From: Psychrobacter urativorans
GTDB lineage: Bacteria > Pseudomonadota > Gammaproteobacteria > Pseudomonadales > Moraxellaceae
NCBI RefSeq assembly: GCF_904846675.1
Contig: NZ_CAJHBT010000003.1
Location: forward strand, 1-64,000
Length of the DNA stretch: 64,000 nt
Reading direction: 5' to 3'
Part shown: positions 37,101-45,730 of the stretch, piece after piece
Layout: every line of letters starts with the position of its first letter
How positions within the stretch are numbered: position 1 is the stretch's first letter
Position numbers and translations under genes: made by a program
Notes under the pieces: generated by a model
Told to the model about the DNA's origin: nothing
Database searches by the model: none
The model's input: only the letters and a program-made list of their open reading frames with translations

Positions 37101-37163
37101 ACTGGCGACTGCCAACGTACCTATCATAACGGTTATTATGAAAATACCAATCAACCCGTACAC
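34140..37163 (-). CDS. comEC: ComEC/Rec2 DNA uptake channel
   Basis: Inner-membrane channel that carries single-stranded DNA into the cytoplasm during natural transformation. The GTG start is supported by AAGGAG 5 nt upstream. The product of 1007 residues has about 10-12 membrane segments. The N-terminal DUF4131-like part covers about 1-260, with a large Asn/Lys-rich loop. The Competence domain follows (about 310-620) with GISHLLAISGTHVL, the diagnostic motif. The C-terminal metallo-beta-lactamase-like domain is present in outline, but where other ComEC proteins carry a HxDxDH-like metal site after the hydrophobic strand, this one reads EGIVVQTSVAALTSPL. Metal-dependent nuclease activity is therefore unlikely (inference). 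The domain is also expanded by Asn/Lys/Gln-rich stretches. Confidence 0.92.
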   Translation of the reverse strand: MYGLIGIFIITVMIGTLAVASSMGLPDSDLLVSMSAFSLLPLLLIIVAILLIVISQRGASPPVATHSSFSKSRLSVLRLSFRAFHYLLIALLTSILIIGSAWQVLSHHQQAETTKITEPMRVQAWVTIEGISDSVYDPETNNGYRQVAILRALTPLVAELSDEDLNANTLEYIKNNSSDNDNTKNIKVAKYKTYRILLNAYPKNNKADTKLATLNGLQPGAQMLMTLALAPLETSQEALNNPSGFDSYRWLRARDIDGVANVIAMGAPVNTVGDSSTLLTFSDSYLHSLRVTIDQWRWQLRQHFYQDWPQKTTAQQQARAVTLSLLTGDRSLISHETKDLYQLAGISHLLAISGTHVLFSAIVLAGLVTLLIDKRGSVLYRTIPRWQVRWWVMIGAAFIYALFTGFDVPAARTAWMLLAVGAVRLTLLPISTMRVLLALAIVMAWFDPYVLWQAGYWLSFIAVALLLNYDDGRQAQAKLSAQHQRKHNLNRQHSRTDLMRTKIWSLFKRVFKLQCWLFIALLPITLLLFGKVSLWGLVINLFAIGLFGWVIVPLNLLAGLCYLIFPIAADSIWTLVSTVVANLHELIAWLTGLPALKGAWLYTPVNTGMLLMALLIMLPWLLPRGLISRWLALPPLALLMMTVSSNQQALSLAPTLYILPTGDRYVTAAVLQYPINNNKINKDKLNEDNQLEKSSVSGNVSWLFLANHRPHDMRTMPSSLNADKLSETLEQQLRTLAIKHLEGIVVQTSVAALTSPLTNILPNKKPKEKNIASSPELLPMTVAQLIQSLPTNHYWQAGRSERWSTLLQTYLNDSSSETRALISAQRCEQGKIWQLVNGDLTLQAMTGWHKIDDASVWDCTLAIDSDMPINIVRYNGVNPRQSPNLTAQKLALSTAPLEENLGQALEQSVVKNKQNADQNLNQSKRSQSRLILDAATHPRIWQLWSLLCTAKPFAISNASEHTITWLSHSSSPVSAEILTTQRVGEVMTYDNEPLEVALSLGTESQVN

Positions 37164-37499
37164 CAGTGCTCCTTGTTTGCGTATCTAAAAATTAAGGTTA
37201 TAAAATCTGATGCTCTAAAAGACTAAATACGATTATCTATAGCCGTGCCTTACCGTTAAAATAAGCTTTAGGTTATTTTTGGTGATGATCCTTATAATGT
37301 TAACTTCCATTACGCCCAACAATAGCATTCCTTACTAGATTGCCCTATACTGATTGAACCTCTGGCGGCATTAATATGCATTGATTTGCCCCCTGTCCCA
37401 TCCTTATTATCGATACTGTTTTTCACTGATGATATTGTTTGCATACTAGCCACTCACATTATGCCGAGTGGCTAGTAGTTAATGATTAAAGGCAAGCCT
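37164..37499 (+). other. Gap with an 11-bp hairpin before the DUF2062 gene
   Basis: Divergent promoter region of comEC and the DUF2062 gene. The perfect stem ACTAGCCACTC (37445-37455) / GAGTGGCTAGT (37466-37476) ends 23 nt before the preferred GTG start and lies in the likely 5' leader. No gene seen. Confidence 0.6.
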
Positions 37500-38075
37500 G
37501 TGCCCCAAAAACGTCTTAAAGATCTGCTACCCACGCCCGAAAAAATCCTAGAAAGTCGCACTTTAAAGCTATTTGCACCACATCTGGCCGATGCGCGTTT
37601 GTGGCAATTTAATCGTCATAGTTTGAACAAAGCGGTTTATATCGGGGTACTCAGTGCATTTTTTCCGCTGCCAGGACAGATGTTACTGGCCTTAATCGGC
37701 GCGCTAATTTTTCGTGCTAATGTTCCGATGGCGCTTGGACTGACTTGGATTACCAACCCAATTACTACCCTACCTGTGTTCTATGCCGGCTACTATATTG
37801 GTGCCAAGATTATTGACGTGCCAATGATAAGCTTACGGCTGATTGGCAGGATGATTACTGACTTTAGCCTATGGGTATTGTCCGATGGTGCCAATCCATT
37901 CGTCACCTATCGCGGCACCGTATCTTTGACTGCATTTTGTTTGGGTTTGTTCATACTGGCAATTGTGACCAGTATTATCTGCGGTCTGGCATTTAAGGCG
38001 ATTTGGCGTTACAAGACAATCACTAGCTGGCAAAAGCGCCAGCACAAGCCTACGGATAAACCACCTAAAGATTAA
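37500..38075 (+). CDS. DUF2062 membrane protein
   Basis: Small inner-membrane protein with a DUF2062 domain, about 191 residues, function not established. The N-terminal PQKRLKDLLPTPEKILESRT matches the basic start of the family, and GVLSAFFPLPGQMLLALIGALIFRANVPMA is the conserved hydrophobic core. WITNPITTLPVFYAGYYIG carries the TNP motif, and a last helix lies near 140-165. The GTG at 37500 has AAAGG at 7-nt spacing and gives the expected start; an ATG at 37482 lacks a ribosome-binding site. Alone on its strand, flanked by comEC (divergent) and lolD (convergent). Confidence 0.82.
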   Translation: MPQKRLKDLLPTPEKILESRTLKLFAPHLADARLWQFNRHSLNKAVYIGVLSAFFPLPGQMLLALIGALIFRANVPMALGLTWITNPITTLPVFYAGYYIGAKIIDVPMISLRLIGRMITDFSLWVLSDGANPFVTYRGTVSLTAFCLGLFILAIVTSIICGLAFKAIWRYKTITSWQKRQHKPTDKPPKD

Positions 38076-38266
38076 GCCATATTTGATATTTAACCATGAT
38101 ACTGACAAACAGATGTCATAAGTAAGATTACTCTATTTAAAGGTGTGTTCACCTCGATAGTTATCGACACTATAAGAGAGACACCTTTGCTAAATTTTTT
38201 ACCTATAAACCTTTTGACTTACCCGTATATCCACTCAATAGCTTTTTTATTGATCTATATATGTAC

Positions 38267-38947
38267 TTAATAATCTTCCCAATACCCATTACGTAGTAGT
38301 AATTGACGGTCAGCCAGCTCAGCCAAATTGCGATCATGGGTGACCATCAATAGCGCGGTTTGCATGGTGCTCTGTAGCTCTGAGAGTAGACCGAAGACAC
38401 TTTGGGCATTATCATAATCCAAGTTACCCGTTGGCTCATCCGCCAAGATCAGCGATGGCTTAGTCACCAAAGCCCGTGCAATGGCAACACGCTGACGTTC
38501 CCCACCTGATAGCTCACCGGGTCGGTGCTCTAAACGATGTTCCAAGCCCACATTTTCTAAAATATCAACCGCTTGCTTGCGTGCATCAGCGGTCGAGACG
38601 TTTGGGCGCATCAATAACGGCATAGCAACGTTTTCTATTGCCGTAAACTCTGCTAAGAGGTGATGAAATTGATAAATAAAACCCAAGTACTGATTGCGCA
38701 TGGCGCCGCGTTCAGTTTCATTCATATGATTTAAGCACTTACCATGTAACCAGACCTCACCGCTAGTTGGCGTATCAAGCCCCCCCAGTAAGTGCAGCAA
38801 GGTACTTTTCCCCGAGCCACTTTTACCGACAATAGCAATGCGTTCACCGGCATTGACGGTCAAATCTAGACCAGCCAACACTTGCGAGCGCACGGCACCT
38901 TCATCATATATCTTACTGATATTGCTCGCCTCTAAAATGGCAGACAT
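38267..38947 (-). CDS. lolD: Lipoprotein-releasing ABC transporter ATPase
   Basis: Cytoplasmic ATPase of the Lol system that detaches lipoproteins from the inner membrane and hands them to LolA. At 226 residues it has normal length. Walker A is GKSGSGKST (41-49), the ABC signature [15 protein letters not shown] lies at about 142, Walker B ends [12 protein letters not shown], and the H-loop is [19 protein letters not shown] is the LolD motif that contacts the permease. GAGGAAA precedes the ATG. It follows the permease gene by 162 nt on the same strand. Confidence 0.95.
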   Translation of the reverse strand: MSAILEASNISKIYDEGAVRSQVLAGLDLTVNAGERIAIVGKSGSGKSTLLHLLGGLDTPTSGEVWLHGKCLNHMNETERGAMRNQYLGFIYQFHHLLAEFTAIENVAMPLLMRPNVSTADARKQAVDILENVGLEHRLEHRPGELSGGERQRVAIARALVTKPSLILADEPTGNLDYDNAQSVFGLLSELQSTMQTALLMVTHDRNLAELADRQLLLRNGYWEDY

Positions 38948-39109
38948 AGCGTTTCCTCTATTTATACTTATATTCGTACTTAATCACAGCATGGTTACTA
39001 TTGATAAGTGATAATGAACAATCAATAAAGCTAAATCAATTAACCAATGCTGATTCTAAGCTGTCATTAAACTGATTTAATAATGAGTTATTCAACCATT
39101 AGTAGTCAT

Positions 39110-40348
39110 TTACTCGTAGCGCAACGTTTGGGCTGGCTGAATTTTAGCAGCGCGACGTGCTGGATAAATAGTCGCCAAGAAACTCAGTACAAATGATGCA
39201 CCTGTAATCAGCACCACATCAACCAAGCGCAACTCTGATGGCAGATAATTGATGAAATAAGCATCAAATAAATGCAGACCAAAACTCTGGTTAATCCAGC
39301 CGAGGATATCACCGATACTCAGTGCAAATATGATACCGAGTATCGTACCAGCGATGGTGCCAATAAAGCCGATAACGACCCCTTGCACCATAAATATTTG
39401 GGTAATCAGGCGCGGAGAGGCACCAAAGGTTTTTAGGATAGCGATGTCTGCTTTTTTATCTGTAACTAGCATGACTAAGCTTGAGACAATATTAAACGCT
39501 GCTACTAAAATAATCAAAAACAGCAACAAGCCGACCATCGCCTTTTCCATTTGGATCGCACCAAATAGATTGCCGTGAGTTTGCGTCCAATCATTCGGAT
39601 ACAGATGGTCAGGCGCAATCGCTGCTGCTTTTTGTGCCGCTATCGGCGCAGTAAAAATGTCATTAAGCTTCAGGCGAATACCTTGTGCCCCTTCCGGCAG
39701 ACGCAGCAATTTAGCAGCATCGTTCATAGGAATGAAGGCCATTAAGCTATCCACTTCCGGACTGATGCTAAATATCCCCGTCAAGGTAAAACGCTTAAAG
39801 CGTGGTATCACTCCAGCTGGAGAGGGTGACGCTTCGGGCAGCACCAAGGTGACTTTATCACCAAGGCGTAACCCTAACGATTGCACCATCTCTTCACCGA
39901 GGACAATACTAAAGTCACCACTTTGTAGCGTATCAATACTACCTTCAGTCATATGCTCATTGATAATCGAGACATTTTTTTCGTATTCAGGATCCACACC
40001 AGTGACCATGATTCCTGCAACCTGACCGTTTGATGTCAGCATACCTTGCAGCTGAATAAAGGGCGCGACTGCGGCCACCTCTGGATCTTCTTCTTTAATG
40101 CGGTCAGCCAACTGTTTCCAGTCACCGATGACCTCGGTTGCACTCACCGTTGCTTGCGGGACCATGCCCAAAATTCGGGTTTTTAGCTCGCGATCAAAAC
40201 CATTCATCACTGATAATACGGTGATTAACACCGCAACTCCAAGGGTTAAACCTATCATCGAGATCAGCGATATAAAAGAGATGAAGCGGTTACTGCGCTC
40301 TGCTCGGGTATAGCGTAGGCCTATAAATAATGCTAAAGGACGAAACAT
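39110..40348 (-). CDS. Lipoprotein-releasing ABC transporter permease, LolC/LolE/LolF type
   Basis: Inner-membrane permease of the Lol exporter, about 412 residues with four transmembrane helices and a large periplasmic domain. FIGLRYTRAERSNRFISFISLISMIGLTLGVAVLI is the N-terminal coupling and first helix, beginning near residue 8. LKTFGASPRLITQIFMVQGVVIG is the conserved coupling region, and the C-terminus PARRAAKIQPAQTLRYE is typical. The ATG at 40348 has AAGAG upstream; the earlier ATG at 40372 does not. Only one permease accompanies LolD here. Organisms with a LolDF exporter use a homodimer of one permease, so this may be LolF, but a second permease gene elsewhere cannot be excluded. Confidence 0.9.
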   Translation of the reverse strand: MFRPLALFIGLRYTRAERSNRFISFISLISMIGLTLGVAVLITVLSVMNGFDRELKTRILGMVPQATVSATEVIGDWKQLADRIKEEDPEVAAVAPFIQLQGMLTSNGQVAGIMVTGVDPEYEKNVSIINEHMTEGSIDTLQSGDFSIVLGEEMVQSLGLRLGDKVTLVLPEASPSPAGVIPRFKRFTLTGIFSISPEVDSLMAFIPMNDAAKLLRLPEGAQGIRLKLNDIFTAPIAAQKAAAIAPDHLYPNDWTQTHGNLFGAIQMEKAMVGLLLFLIILVAAFNIVSSLVMLVTDKKADIAILKTFGASPRLITQIFMVQGVVIGFIGTIAGTILGIIFALSIGDILGWINQSFGLHLFDAYFINYLPSELRLVDVVLITGASFVLSFLATIYPARRAAKIQPAQTLRYE

Positions 40349-40814
40349 ATTCACACTCTTTGTCTTATTCATGTGTAGAGCTTATATATACTTAAACATA
40401 AGCGCTCAAAACTGCGCTACGCCAAGCCATCAAAGCTCATACTAATAGTGAGCTGAAACATAGATATGGTTTTAGACAGGTCAGTTATGGGTCTAACTGT
40501 AGCTGTCAAAAGGGAGCTAGTTTGACACAATTTATCTAAAATGTGCCAGTCATTAGCAAAAACTGCGCGTATTTTTTAATAAAACAGCTTGCTTTGTTAT
40601 TATTTTTTGTGAGGGGCTTGCTATTAGCTGTGTCTATACCTATATATTGTATGCTAGGGACAATTGTCATTAACCCATCATTGTGGTTTGTTTACTCTTT
40701 ACTAATGACGTTGCGATGTGCGATCGACCAATAACGTTTTACATATTGGCTGATAGACGAGCAACGACAGTTTAGTATTCAAACTTCATGGCTGATTTAA
40801 TTTTGAGTATCTTC
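40349..40814. other. Divergent gap, no clear gene
   Basis: Holds a hydrophobic 63-codon frame from GTG 40543 to 40734 that has no family signature and is not called. AGGGAGC at 40510-40517 is not placed for it. Otherwise nothing seen. Confidence 0.4.
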
Positions 40815-41786
40815 ATGACCATCAATTATCAATATAAAAACGTACAGGCTCCTACCAAAGTCATCTTAACTGACGAGCAAACTGCCGGACATGCTGACCA
40901 TTGGCGTATTTTAACCGATGATATGAGTCACGATGTACCGCAGTGGTTACAACAAATGATCGAGCAGGCAGCAATGCCTAAAGGCCTCAATAGCAATGTC
41001 AGTGCCAAAGACAGCTGCTTGCTACTTTCAGAAAATCAGCCGTGTCATATCAATCAAGTATTGGCAATGAAAGACGGCAAGCCTGAATGCTTCGTTAATG
41101 CCTACCCTTGTGTCAATAGCCCTTATGGCCTTACAGGTCGCATTGAGCGCGTGATTGTCAATGAAAAAACGCAAGATGCGGTACTGCGGCTGCGTACATC
41201 CGACGGCAGTGTCATTTATGCCTTCGATCAACTTTATACCGCCAATCGCCATTTATATCAACAAGACACCTCCTATTATGTAAATTTCAGCGGTTGGGCA
41301 CACGAAATTACGCTAAGCGAGCAGGATGAAGTCATCATGGTCGAAGACGTCGAGGCCATCCGTTATCATCGCGCCTTCAACGATATTGTTGCCGCTAATG
41401 ACGGACAGGTACCAGACGATATCCAAGCTCGGATTAAAGATTGGAAACCTGAAACCAAAGAGCAGATGGCCCCAGTAGAGATTAACTTGGGGCATATGTG
41501 CGCCTATCTGTTCGGTGATACCTTGGGCCAAGAAGATGAAGCATGGTGCCAAGGTCAGGTTCTGGGCAAACAAGAAACCCTATTTAATGGTAAGCCTGTC
41601 ATTTTATTTGACGTGGTGATATTACGTGAGCAAAATGCCGATCCATTCGTAGTACGGATGGGTGCGATGAGTACGGCGGGCACGCAAGCCATCCAAGTTA
41701 ATGATTACGTGCAAGCTAATATTTGGCTACAAGCGGCGATATATAAAGAAAATCAAGCTACAAAATCACAGTCGCAAGCCAGCTAA
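40815..41786 (+). CDS. Protein of unknown function
   Basis: Not recognised. The product of 323 residues is soluble and acidic with no signal peptide or membrane segment. Notable stretches are PECFVNAYPCVNSPYGLTGRIERV at about 100-120 and a beta-rich middle (AVLRLRTSDGSVIYAFDQLY). The C-terminal half has EINLGHMCAYLFG and PVILFDVVILREQ, which alternate in a way that suggests beta strands. An in-frame ATG at 40788 would add nine residues (MADLILSIF); the ATG at 40815 has GAG at suitable spacing and is preferred, with low certainty. Transcribed alone, with a terminator behind it. The base composition resembles its neighbours, so it is probably a resident gene restricted to related bacteria (inference). 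Confidence 0.75.
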   Translation: MTINYQYKNVQAPTKVILTDEQTAGHADHWRILTDDMSHDVPQWLQQMIEQAAMPKGLNSNVSAKDSCLLLSENQPCHINQVLAMKDGKPECFVNAYPCVNSPYGLTGRIERVIVNEKTQDAVLRLRTSDGSVIYAFDQLYTANRHLYQQDTSYYVNFSGWAHEITLSEQDEVIMVEDVEAIRYHRAFNDIVAANDGQVPDDIQARIKDWKPETKEQMAPVEINLGHMCAYLFGDTLGQEDEAWCQGQVLGKQETLFNGKPVILFDVVILREQNADPFVVRMGAMSTAGTQAIQVNDYVQANIWLQAAIYKENQATKSQSQAS

Positions 41787-41863
41787 CTGGCTAAAGTGAA
41801 TTGTTTTAAATCACTGCTTTGTAACACCGCCTTATAAGACTATCAGCACCATAGTTTTTTGAT

Positions 41864-41899
41864 AAAAAAAGCCCCTAATACATATTAGGAGCTTTTTTT
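41864..41899. terminator. Convergent terminator
   Basis: Stem AAAAAAAGC-CCTAATA / TATTAGG-GCTTTTTTT with one internal mismatch. It serves the unknown gene (+) and the SCP2 gene (-). Confidence 0.85.
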
Positions 41900-41936
41900 G
41901 GTTATCTCATTCGCTTACATTACTGCTTTAACAGTA

Positions 41937-42326
41937 TTAAGCCATAGTAGTATTTGAACGAATACGTTTGAACAGCTCTTTTTGCTCTGAGCTTGGGCGT
42001 GCGGTCTGTAACGCCATCAGCTGTGACATATCGCCCTCAACGCGAATCTGACCGCTCATAAATGCGCCCATAATTTCGTTCATATCAAAATTAGTGATGA
42101 TAGACTGCAACACATCGCGATCAAGCAGCAAGGTAGTAGTCGCATCAGTATTCAGTCCACGATGTAATAGACCATCTGCAAAATTGGCATCGATATCTTG
42201 TTCGCCATTAGAGACTTTTAGATTAATAACCATATTGGCTAAAGCTGGTGGCAAGTTTAGCTCACCTGCCTCATTACCAAACTCTGCAACTTGCTCGAAC
42301 CATTCATCCGTCAAAAAAACTGCCAT
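41937..42326 (-). CDS. SCP2 sterol-binding domain protein
   Basis: Small SCP2-fold protein of 129 residues that could bind a lipid or acyl chain in a hydrophobic tunnel. The family pattern is visible in the C-terminal half: MNEIMGAFMSGQIRVEGDMSQLMALQ, which matches the usual FMSGKIKIEGDL stretch. The rest alternates hydrophobic residues as expected for the five-strand sheet. Cytoplasmic, no signal peptide. AGGA precedes the ATG. The ligand is unknown in bacteria. It is divergent from the cbb3 oxidase region. Confidence 0.82.
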   Translation of the reverse strand: MAVFLTDEWFEQVAEFGNEAGELNLPPALANMVINLKVSNGEQDIDANFADGLLHRGLNTDATTTLLLDRDVLQSIITNFDMNEIMGAFMSGQIRVEGDMSQLMALQTARPSSEQKELFKRIRSNTTMA

Positions 42327-42655
42327 ATTATTATCCTAGGTGACTGTCAAACACGATACACGCCCACACGATAAATGGCTGCATCCATGCCGATATCACT
42401 ACTGTTAAAAGTTATTGTTTAAAAGTGTTTGGACACTGTTTACTGGACTGAACAGTACTTACTGATGGTATTATTAAAATCCGTGAGCTCAGTAAGTAAT
42501 GCAACCCATTCTTATTATGGCGCTGTTTTAGAATAAGTAAAACCTAAAACTCACGCTGTTTGCTAAATTGTTACAAACTCTCATATTTTGATGGTCTATT
42601 AAGCCGCTATTTTCTGTTTAATAAAACTTAGGAGAGCAATACCTTACATATTGTA

Positions 42656-42683
42656 TTGATATGTTAGAATTTTTTGTTATGAT
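42656..42683 (+). promoter_or_regulatory. Candidate sigma-70 promoter
   Basis: TTGATA (42656-42661), 16-nt spacer, TATGAT (42678-42683). It points towards ccoN but is about 910 nt upstream, so it may drive a non-coding RNA or a small gene. Confidence 0.4.
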
Positions 42684-43135
42684 ACGTGCCACTAACCATC
42701 TGTTTTGTTAAGATACTATATTTATTAGTACATGACAGTATGGTTGCAAAAATGCGTCGATACTATCTCTAAGTCCTCTAAGTCGATATTATCTGATAAA
42801 TTTTGTCTTAACTTCTCTACCTGATAGGCGTATCATGAGTGACATTATATTGTTATCAATGTGTTAATAAACAATGTTAATGAATTTATTCGTAGAGGCC
42901 TCACGCCTTCGAGCGATTCTAATGCGAATGTTACTTTTGAATAAGCCTTAAATCGTAATTTTAATTATAAATAGAAAGGTTTACAGCCATCTTGCTATGT
43001 TATTTGCAAAGGTTGCAGACCCAATTAGTTACCAAAGAGTTTGTATTTTGGCGCATAGTTCTGATGATATTTACTTAATATTGCGTTACAATACCTTAAA
43101 CAGAGTCGATAGTTTTAACTAAAGATTACGTAAAC

Positions 43136-43213
43136 ATGTTTTTATCAGCCGTCGCTTGCATACTTCTGTGGTTAATGGGTTATTCTGCTAATCAGATGGA
43201 TGTCAGTGTTTAA
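43136..43213 (+). CDS. Possible 25-residue membrane peptide
   Basis: ATG at 43136, TAA at 43211. The product has one hydrophobic helix (LSAVACILLWLMGYSA), the size and character of small subunits of terminal oxidases. No convincing ribosome-binding site, so it may be chance. Not a known family. Confidence 0.2.
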   Translation: MFLSAVACILLWLMGYSANQMDVSV

Positions 43214-43512
43214 CATCATAGGTACCTATCTTCGTTAGTATTTATATTAATAAATACCTATAAAGATAAATACTTATCCTCAATAGAGGTTTGATGCTCA
43301 AAGTCGGCGTGTTTTCTTATTCACCTTAACGATGTATTAATTATCCTATCCCCGCTTAATAGTGAGCGCCATGCATTTAGCGCCGCACACCCCTATCAGC
43401 AGCAGCTGATAATCAGCGAAAACACAAGCTGGTAGATAATAACTAAGCTGATAGTTAATAAACCGTTACGGTAATGAGTAAGTCAGATAACAGCATGTGT
43501 CGCGGACGACAT

Positions 43513-43540
43513 CTTGTTATAACATTGCCTTGTTATAACA
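43513..43540. promoter_or_regulatory. Two TGTTATAACA palindromes before ccoN
   Basis: The 12-mer CTTGTTATAACA occurs at 43513-43524 and again at 43529-43540, 16 bp apart, each with a perfect 10-bp palindrome. They end 60 nt before the ccoN start. Repeated palindromes at this distance suggest an operator for a dimeric regulator; I do not recognise the factor. Confidence 0.55.
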
Positions 43541-43600
43541 CTGATGCCGCGGAGCGTTAGTTAATTCTGTTGATAATTCGGGCTGTAAAGGAATCATCCA

Positions 43601-45082
43601 ATGAGTTTACAAAACACAGCAGTCGCCCCAGTTGACCGTGAGTATGAAATCACCATCATACGATTTTTTACGATCATGGCCGTAGTATGGGGCATCGTAG
43701 GCATGAGTATTGGTGTGTTCATCGCTTCACAGTTAGTATGGCCAGCACTTAACTTTGACATTCCATGGCTGTCATTTGGTCGTCTCAGACCACTGCATAC
43801 TAACGCCGTTATTTTTGCGTTCGGTGGTTCTGCCCTGTTCGCAACGTCTTACTACATCGTCCAGCGTACCTGTAAGACGAGGTTATTTGCTCCTTATCTA
43901 GCCTGGTTCACCTTTTGGGGCTGGCAGGCGGTTATTGTATCGGCCGTGATTACCCTGCCTTTAGGGTTAACCTCGACCAAAGAATATGCTGAGCTTGAAT
44001 GGCCCATCGATATTCTGATTGCATTGGTATGGATTTCCTATGCCATTGTTTTCTTCGGTACGCTCATCAAACGTAAAACCTCTCATATCTACGTTGCTAA
44101 CTGGTTCTTTGCGGCCTTTATTATTACGATTGCACTATTGCATATCGTCAACAGTATGGCAATTCCTGTTAGTGCGTTTAAGTCTTATTCATTATTTGGC
44201 GGTGCGACCGATGCGATGGTGCAGTGGTGGTGGGGGCATAATGCGGTAGGCTTCTATCTGACGGCTGCCTTCTTAGGGATGATGTATTACTTTGTCCCGG
44301 TACAGATTGGCCGTCCTATCTATTCTTACCGTTTGTCTATCGTTCACTTTTGGGCACTGATTGCCTCTTATATGTGGGCAGGTGGTCACCATCTACATTA
44401 TTCAGCGATTCCAGATTGGACGCAATCATTAGCAATGGTGTTCTCTATTATCCTATTCGCGCCATCTTGGGGCGGTATGATTAACGGTGTTCTTACTCTC
44501 TCAGGTAGCTGGGATAAGCTGCGTACTGACCCGATCATTCGCTTTATGATTGTGGCATTGTCGTTCTACGCGATGTCAACGTTCGAAGGCCCAATGATGT
44601 CAATTAAGACGGTCAACGCGCTATCTCATGACACTGATTGGACAATCGGTCACGTTCACTCAGGGGCGCTTGGCTGGGTTGGTATGATTACCATTGGTTC
44701 GCTATATGTACTGTTACCGCGTATTTATAATAAACCAAAAATGTACTCTATTAGTTTAATCACTACGCATTTTTGGTTGGCGACAGCGGGTACTATTTTC
44801 TATATCGTATCAATGTGGATCTCAGGTATTGGCCAGGGCATGATGTGGCTTGCCACTAACCCAGACGGTACCTTGGTATATAGTTTCGTTGATACTGTTG
44901 AGTTCTCACATTTTCCATATATAGGCCGTGCTTTTGGTGGTCTGCTTTATGTATCAGGTATGTTCGTTATGGCATATAACGTTTATCAAACGCTCAAGAT
45001 GCCAGAAGGTAAGCCTGTAGATACTGCTGATCCAACTGATCATGAACCTAGTGTCGATCAAACCTCGACAGCTAAAGTATAA
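43601..45082 (+). CDS. ccoN: cbb3-type cytochrome c oxidase subunit I
   Basis: Catalytic subunit of the high-affinity cbb3 oxidase in the inner membrane; it reduces O2 to water at haem b3-CuB and pumps protons. The 493-residue product has 12 or more hydrophobic segments. Haem and copper ligands are seen as His in [17 protein letters not shown], in [12 protein letters not shown], in [15 protein letters not shown] and in [23 protein letters not shown] lies just before the ATG. First gene of a tightly packed operon (9 nt to ccoO). Confidence 0.97.
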   Translation: MSLQNTAVAPVDREYEITIIRFFTIMAVVWGIVGMSIGVFIASQLVWPALNFDIPWLSFGRLRPLHTNAVIFAFGGSALFATSYYIVQRTCKTRLFAPYLAWFTFWGWQAVIVSAVITLPLGLTSTKEYAELEWPIDILIALVWISYAIVFFGTLIKRKTSHIYVANWFFAAFIITIALLHIVNSMAIPVSAFKSYSLFGGATDAMVQWWWGHNAVGFYLTAAFLGMMYYFVPVQIGRPIYSYRLSIVHFWALIASYMWAGGHHLHYSAIPDWTQSLAMVFSIILFAPSWGGMINGVLTLSGSWDKLRTDPIIRFMIVALSFYAMSTFEGPMMSIKTVNALSHDTDWTIGHVHSGALGWVGMITIGSLYVLLPRIYNKPKMYSISLITTHFWLATAGTIFYIVSMWISGIGQGMMWLATNPDGTLVYSFVDTVEFSHFPYIGRAFGGLLYVSGMFVMAYNVYQTLKMPEGKPVDTADPTDHEPSVDQTSTAKV

Positions 45083-45091
45083 GGAGCGATC

Positions 45092-45730
45092 ATGGCTGGT
45101 ACACCGCATGAGATTATTGAAAAAAATACAGGCTTGTTGGTCATCTTTATCGTTATTGCTATTAGCTTTGCAACGCTAGTTGAGATTGTACCGCTGATAT
45201 ATGATCAAAGAGGCGCTGAAGAGAACGGGGTGAATGCTCCCCTACCCTCTATGGAGCCGTGGACCGCGCTTGAATTTGAAGGTCGTGATATCTATATTCG
45301 TGAAGGTTGTCACGTTTGCCACACCCAAATGATTCGTCCGCTACGGGCGGAGGTTGAGCGTTACGGACCGTACTCGCGTGCGGCTGAGTCCACGTGGGAT
45401 CATCCATTCTTATGGGGATCAAAACGTACTGGTCCCGATTTAGCACGGGTTGGCGGACGTTACTCTGAAGACTGGCAAAGACAACATCTAATGGACCCAC
45501 GTTCATTGGTGCCTGAGTCAGTTATGCCAGGTTTCCCTTGGCTTGCTACTAACGAAGTCGACGGCTCAAACATTCAAACCAAAATGCGTCTATTCCGCGA
45601 CCGTTTCGGTGTGCCTTATACTGAAGATGATATTGAAGGGGCTCCTGACCTTGTTCTCGGTGCCACTGAACTTGATGCTTTAGTTGCCTATCTTCAACAG
45701 CTAGGTACCGCAATGGAAGGACAGCGCTAA
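45092..45730 (+). CDS. ccoO: cbb3 oxidase subunit II (monohaem cytochrome c)
   Basis: Membrane-anchored monohaem c-type cytochrome of 212 residues that carries electrons to CcoN. One N-terminal transmembrane helix ([22 protein letters not shown]) is followed by a periplasmic domain with the haem site [33 protein letters not shown] and the distal Met region VMPGFPWL are conserved. AAGGAG precedes the ATG. Its stop overlaps the ccoQ start (TAATG). Confidence 0.97.
   Translation: MAGTPHEIIEKNTGLLVIFIVIAISFATLVEIVPLIYDQRGAEENGVNAPLPSMEPWTALEFEGRDIYIREGCHVCHTQMIRPLRAEVERYGPYSRAAESTWDHPFLWGSKRTGPDLARVGGRYSEDWQRQHLMDPRSLVPESVMPGFPWLATNEVDGSNIQTKMRLFRDRFGVPYTEDDIEGAPDLVLGATELDALVAYLQQLGTAMEGQR

Larger units (their letters stand above)
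42327..43600. other. 1.27-kb gene-free region upstream of ccoN
   Basis: No open frame of normal size on either strand. It contains a candidate promoter (42656-42683), a 25-codon hydrophobic frame (43136-43213) and a pair of TGTTATAACA palindromes (43513-43540). I looked for an FNR/Anr box (TTGATnnnnATCAA), expected for cbb3 genes, and found none. A non-coding RNA or a long 5' leader is possible. Confidence 0.55.

Noticed and set aside
40543..40734. 63-codon hydrophobic frame starting with GTG
   Set aside because: No ribosome-binding site at proper distance, no family pattern, and it ends without a terminator.
42327..43600. FNR/Anr box for ccoN
   Set aside because: Searched for TTGATnnnnATCAA; only partial matches such as TTTGATGCTCAAAG near 43290 were found, which do not fit the spacing.
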